Program-made: the position numbers and the translations under genes
Assembly (NCBI GenBank): GCA_938014885.1
Contig: CALLQI010000021.1
Span: forward strand, 124,001-188,000
DNA: 64,000 bases
Reading direction: 5' to 3'
DNA from: an uncultured bacterium
GTDB lineage: Bacteria; Planctomycetota; UBA8742; UBA2392
The notes under the pieces: model-generated
What the model was told of the DNA's origin: nothing
The model's input: the letters and a program-made list of their open reading frames with translations, nothing else
The model's database searches: none
Shown: piece by piece, positions 61,869-64,000 of the stretch
How the letters are laid out: every line of letters begins with the position of its first letter
Numbering within the stretch: position 1 is the first letter of the stretch

Positions 61869-63062
61869 ATGCCGCTTGTCATAGCCCTCCTGCTCACTTT
61901 GCTGTCGGCACCACTCTGGGGAGCCCCGGGAAGATCACTGATTCTAGACGGCCGGATGCTATCGTACGAAGACCGTTCCAATTGGGAAAAGTGGCAGTCC
62001 ACACAAAGTGTGCTTCTGAGAGACTTCACCACCACGCAACTCGCAGAGGTTCTTCCTTGCCTGAAATGCGTTACGCACTTAACACTGTTTAGATCACAAG
62101 TGTCGGAAAAGTCGTTTTCTGGGCTAGCAGATGAAGTCAGGCTTAAGTCGTTGGGATTGTTCTTGTGCTCCGGTGAGGTGCGCATGTCCCCAATGGTGTA
62201 TGTACAGCTGGAACACCTCGAGAACGTGAGCATTGTAGGCTGTGACACCTTCACTTCGACTCTGGCCGATGATGTTCAAATGCTTCCAGGATTGAAGCAC
62301 TTTGAGGTCGGTGAGTGCGGGGTCATGGATGCCGAGTCAGTTGCGTTGGTGGTTGGGTCGCACCAATTGGAAACCCTCGTGCTTCGCCGCCAGACCTTGT
62401 CGCGAAGCATTGCGAATGCTGTCCGCCGTCAGAGCCATTTGAGAACTCTTACTGTAAGTGGATGCACCTGGAGTCGAGATTGTGCCCCAGACCATATCTT
62501 GCCGATAACGACGCTTGAGCGCCTGACGTTTCGACGCATGCCCACGCTCCCCTCTTCTGTGGTTGACAACATTTTCGGGAACAGCAGATTGCGTCACGTG
62601 GACGTGTCCGACACCGCCGTGTCAGACTACGGTCTGCGCAGGCTGAACATGAGCGTACTCGACTCTTTGGATGTCTCATCGTGCTCGGCGTTGTCTCCTA
62701 GATGGCCGGGCCTGCTCAAACCGGCTCATCAACTGCGGGTGATTGTCGCCCGTAATCTCACACTGTATTGGAATGCAGACGTAGGAAGCAGATCGTCAAC
62801 ACGCTTAGAGTTGCTTGACGTGTCAGAATGTACAGTGGTCGGTCGGCACGCAATACTCTCCTCAATCCGCTGGCAAAGCGTGAGAGTGCTGCGAGTAAGC
62901 GGCGCGATCTCCGTCGACGTGGAGTGTGTTAGCGCTTTCTTAGAGAGTACAGTGGTGGACATTGTTGAGTGTTTTGACGTGTCGTCACTTGACGCCGGTG
63001 CAGTAGCGCAACTTCGGGCGCGCTTTCCCGGTTGTAGGTTTGTTAGCAGTTCTGTCGAATAG
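61869..63062 (+). CDS. Exported leucine-rich-repeat protein (397 aa)
   Basis: Signal peptide MPLVIALLLTLLSAPLWG. About eleven degenerate repeats of about 24-30 residues follow, such as LKHFEVGECGVMDAESV, LRTLTVSGCTWS, LRHVDVSDTAVSDYGL, LDSLDVSSCSALS and LELLDVSECTVVG. The pattern LxxLxVSxC fits the cysteine-containing LRR type. The CG and codon use are lower in GC than the genes left of 60.6 kb. An in-frame TTG 5 codons upstream could extend it. Exported, so not inside a cytoplasmic capsid. It separates the two MSNE genes. Confidence 0.7.
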   Translation: MPLVIALLLTLLSAPLWGAPGRSLILDGRMLSYEDRSNWEKWQSTQSVLLRDFTTTQLAEVLPCLKCVTHLTLFRSQVSEKSFSGLADEVRLKSLGLFLCSGEVRMSPMVYVQLEHLENVSIVGCDTFTSTLADDVQMLPGLKHFEVGECGVMDAESVALVVGSHQLETLVLRRQTLSRSIANAVRRQSHLRTLTVSGCTWSRDCAPDHILPITTLERLTFRRMPTLPSSVVDNIFGNSRLRHVDVSDTAVSDYGLRRLNMSVLDSLDVSSCSALSPRWPGLLKPAHQLRVIVARNLTLYWNADVGSRSSTRLELLDVSECTVVGRHAILSSIRWQSVRVLRVSGAISVDVECVSAFLESTVVDIVECFDVSSLDAGAVAQLRARFPGCRFVSSSVE

Positions 63063-63217
63063 CGAGTATAGGGTGTCCAGCCAATGTGATGCCATTCTTC
63101 GTTCACTCTCGTCCTTTCCCAGACCTAAGTTGCGCCGTGCGGATCCCTGAGAGCCTGTCGGGCCCAGCCTGAAAGTGTGGTACAAGTTTGGGAATCGGCT
63201 TCGCGCTCCGAGCCACT

Positions 63218-64000
63218 ATGAGCAACGAAGCCGGTGGCTGCAATTCTTTCGGAGCAACCAAAGGTCCAGGCAAGAACCTGGCATCGTTCGACGAATTGAC
63301 TTCAACAGAGTGGCACCAGAAGCCACCGGGAGCGGACTTGATGGCCGATGTAGCGATAGCATCTTTCGGCCAGAAGCCAGACACCGTCCCGATATCATTC
63401 CGCTCGGACGAGGTGCTGCGCGGAATGTCAACAGAGTTTGTGAATAGCTTTCTTGGCGGGGCCCCCGCCAAGTGCGCACGACTGACAGCTGAGCCCCAGA
63501 ACACGCCCTCGAGCGATTACCAATCCGCTACGCCAACCGCCGAAACACTCCCCTGGGCCAACAGGACTGCCAAGGTGGTGCCGTTGTCACGTGCTCTGTG
63601 GATAACGATGTCCTCCCCACTGACTGGCCTCCTGAGGCCTCGCCGAGCAACCCATTACCAACTCGCCATGCAGCCGGGTGCCGGGGTGGTTATTCGTCAA
63701 GCCAATGGGGAGAATTCTTTCGACCACGGACTGCTCGGCGCTGGCAGTGAGGGGTGCTGCTGCATTACGGACATAAAGCTTGAACTGGATAACAAGCCCA
63801 CTGTGAATCAGGAGCGCTACGGGATCGGCTTTACCATCGCTGTTGAAACTACTTGGAAGGCTTCTGCCAAAGGACGCGACTGCCAGATCCTGTGGCTGGA
63901 AAAGCACATGTGGTCGAGGGATCCTGACCAGAAAAACTGGGACTGGGTGGGGAAGTATGAAAACCAGTTTCCGAAACACGCCGACAAAGATGCTCCGAGA
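63218..64000 (+). CDS. MSNE-family protein 2, 3' end cut by window (261 codons present)
   Basis: Open from the ATG at 63218 to the window end without a stop. It begins MSNEAGGCNSFGATKGPG and continues with MADVAIASFGQKPDTVPISF and SDEVLRGMS, paralleling protein 1. A second shared stretch is PLTGLLRPRRATHYQLAM. The rest has GGGV-like and CCCITDIKLELD segments and Trp-rich WLEKHMWSRDPDQKNWDW. GC is moderate. Duplication of protein 1 followed by divergence is the simplest reading. No ribosome-binding site is clear before the ATG. Confidence 0.6.
   Translation, partial: MSNEAGGCNSFGATKGPGKNLASFDELTSTEWHQKPPGADLMADVAIASFGQKPDTVPISFRSDEVLRGMSTEFVNSFLGGAPAKCARLTAEPQNTPSSDYQSATPTAETLPWANRTAKVVPLSRALWITMSSPLTGLLRPRRATHYQLAMQPGAGVVIRQANGENSFDHGLLGAGSEGCCCITDIKLELDNKPTVNQERYGIGFTIAVETTWKASAKGRDCQILWLEKHMWSRDPDQKNWDWVGKYENQFPKHADKDAPR

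Noticed and set aside
61492..62679. Minus-strand open frames under the MSNE and LRR genes
   Set aside because: The plus-strand LRR frame has a signal peptide and a clear repeat pattern; the opposite frames have none.
59582..64000. Calling the right end a prophage outright
   Set aside because: Only one structural-type gene is visible, without portal, terminase, tail or integrase. The window end prevents a decision.
1..64000. tRNA, rRNA and CRISPR features
   Set aside because: No T-arm/acceptor pattern, rRNA stretch or regularly spaced direct repeats were recognised by eye.

Overview
This window is high-GC chromosomal DNA from a Gram-negative bacterium. Two Kdo-pathway genes (waaA, kdsD) indicate an LPS-type outer membrane. 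Many genes encode large secreted or lipid-anchored proteins of unknown function. Together with fused MFS/spermidine-synthase-like membrane proteins, an FHA protein, a PQQ-propeller/TPR giant, a multiheme cytochrome and abundant intergenic palindromes, this gene style is typical of Planctomycetota or a relative. That placement is inferred from gene style only. No rRNA, tRNA, CRISPR array, integrase or replication origin was recognised.

Layout. 1-9.2 kb: truncated ABC exporter, unknown anchored protein, amidohydrolase, serS, nadB, then a spermidine-synthase-like membrane protein converging on nadB. 9.2-15.4 kb: waaA operon, a lipoprotein with a decayed zincin motif, and an FHA protein with a 15-nt coding repeat. 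15.4-21.7 kb: aspS, a second spermidine-synthase-like paralogue, a REP-associated transposase with palindromes on both sides, and ribBA. 21.8-26.0 kb: small unknown protein, a glutaredoxin/thioredoxin-reductase-like fusion lacking both CxxC motifs, mnmA and a DUF3810-type membrane protein. 26.6-31.8 kb: two large, distantly related exported proteins in tandem. 32-38.7 kb: two coupled small membrane proteins, prfB with an intact programmed frameshift, a secretin-domain lipoprotein, an unknown protein, a START-like/class III cyclase and kdsD. 38.7-46.9 kb: 1508-residue PQQ/TPR protein, secreted protein, thiE and purB. 46.9-57.5 kb: envelope proteins, a pentaheme cytochrome, a divergent clpS, and a run of exported TPR-like, HEAT/VWA and CAP-domain proteins. 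57.7-59.5 kb: methyltransferase and SDR oxidoreductase.

The right end (59.5-64.0 kb) is different. An HK97-type major-capsid-like gene follows a hairpin that would mask its ribosome-binding site. After it come a gene starting MSNENGGC, an exported leucine-rich-repeat protein, and a second gene starting MSNEAGGC that is cut by the window end. The two MSNE proteins are paralogues, and base composition falls after the capsid-like gene. No portal, terminase, protease or tail gene is visible, so this may be a capsid-based (encapsulin-like) system or the edge of an unusual prophage.

Two expression features recur. About ten genes without a Shine-Dalgarno sequence carry a TANNNT-like -10 element almost always exactly 6 nt before the start codon, which suggests leaderless transcription. 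Many intergenic gaps hold perfect hairpins with a GTCCC/ATCCC or GGA loop.
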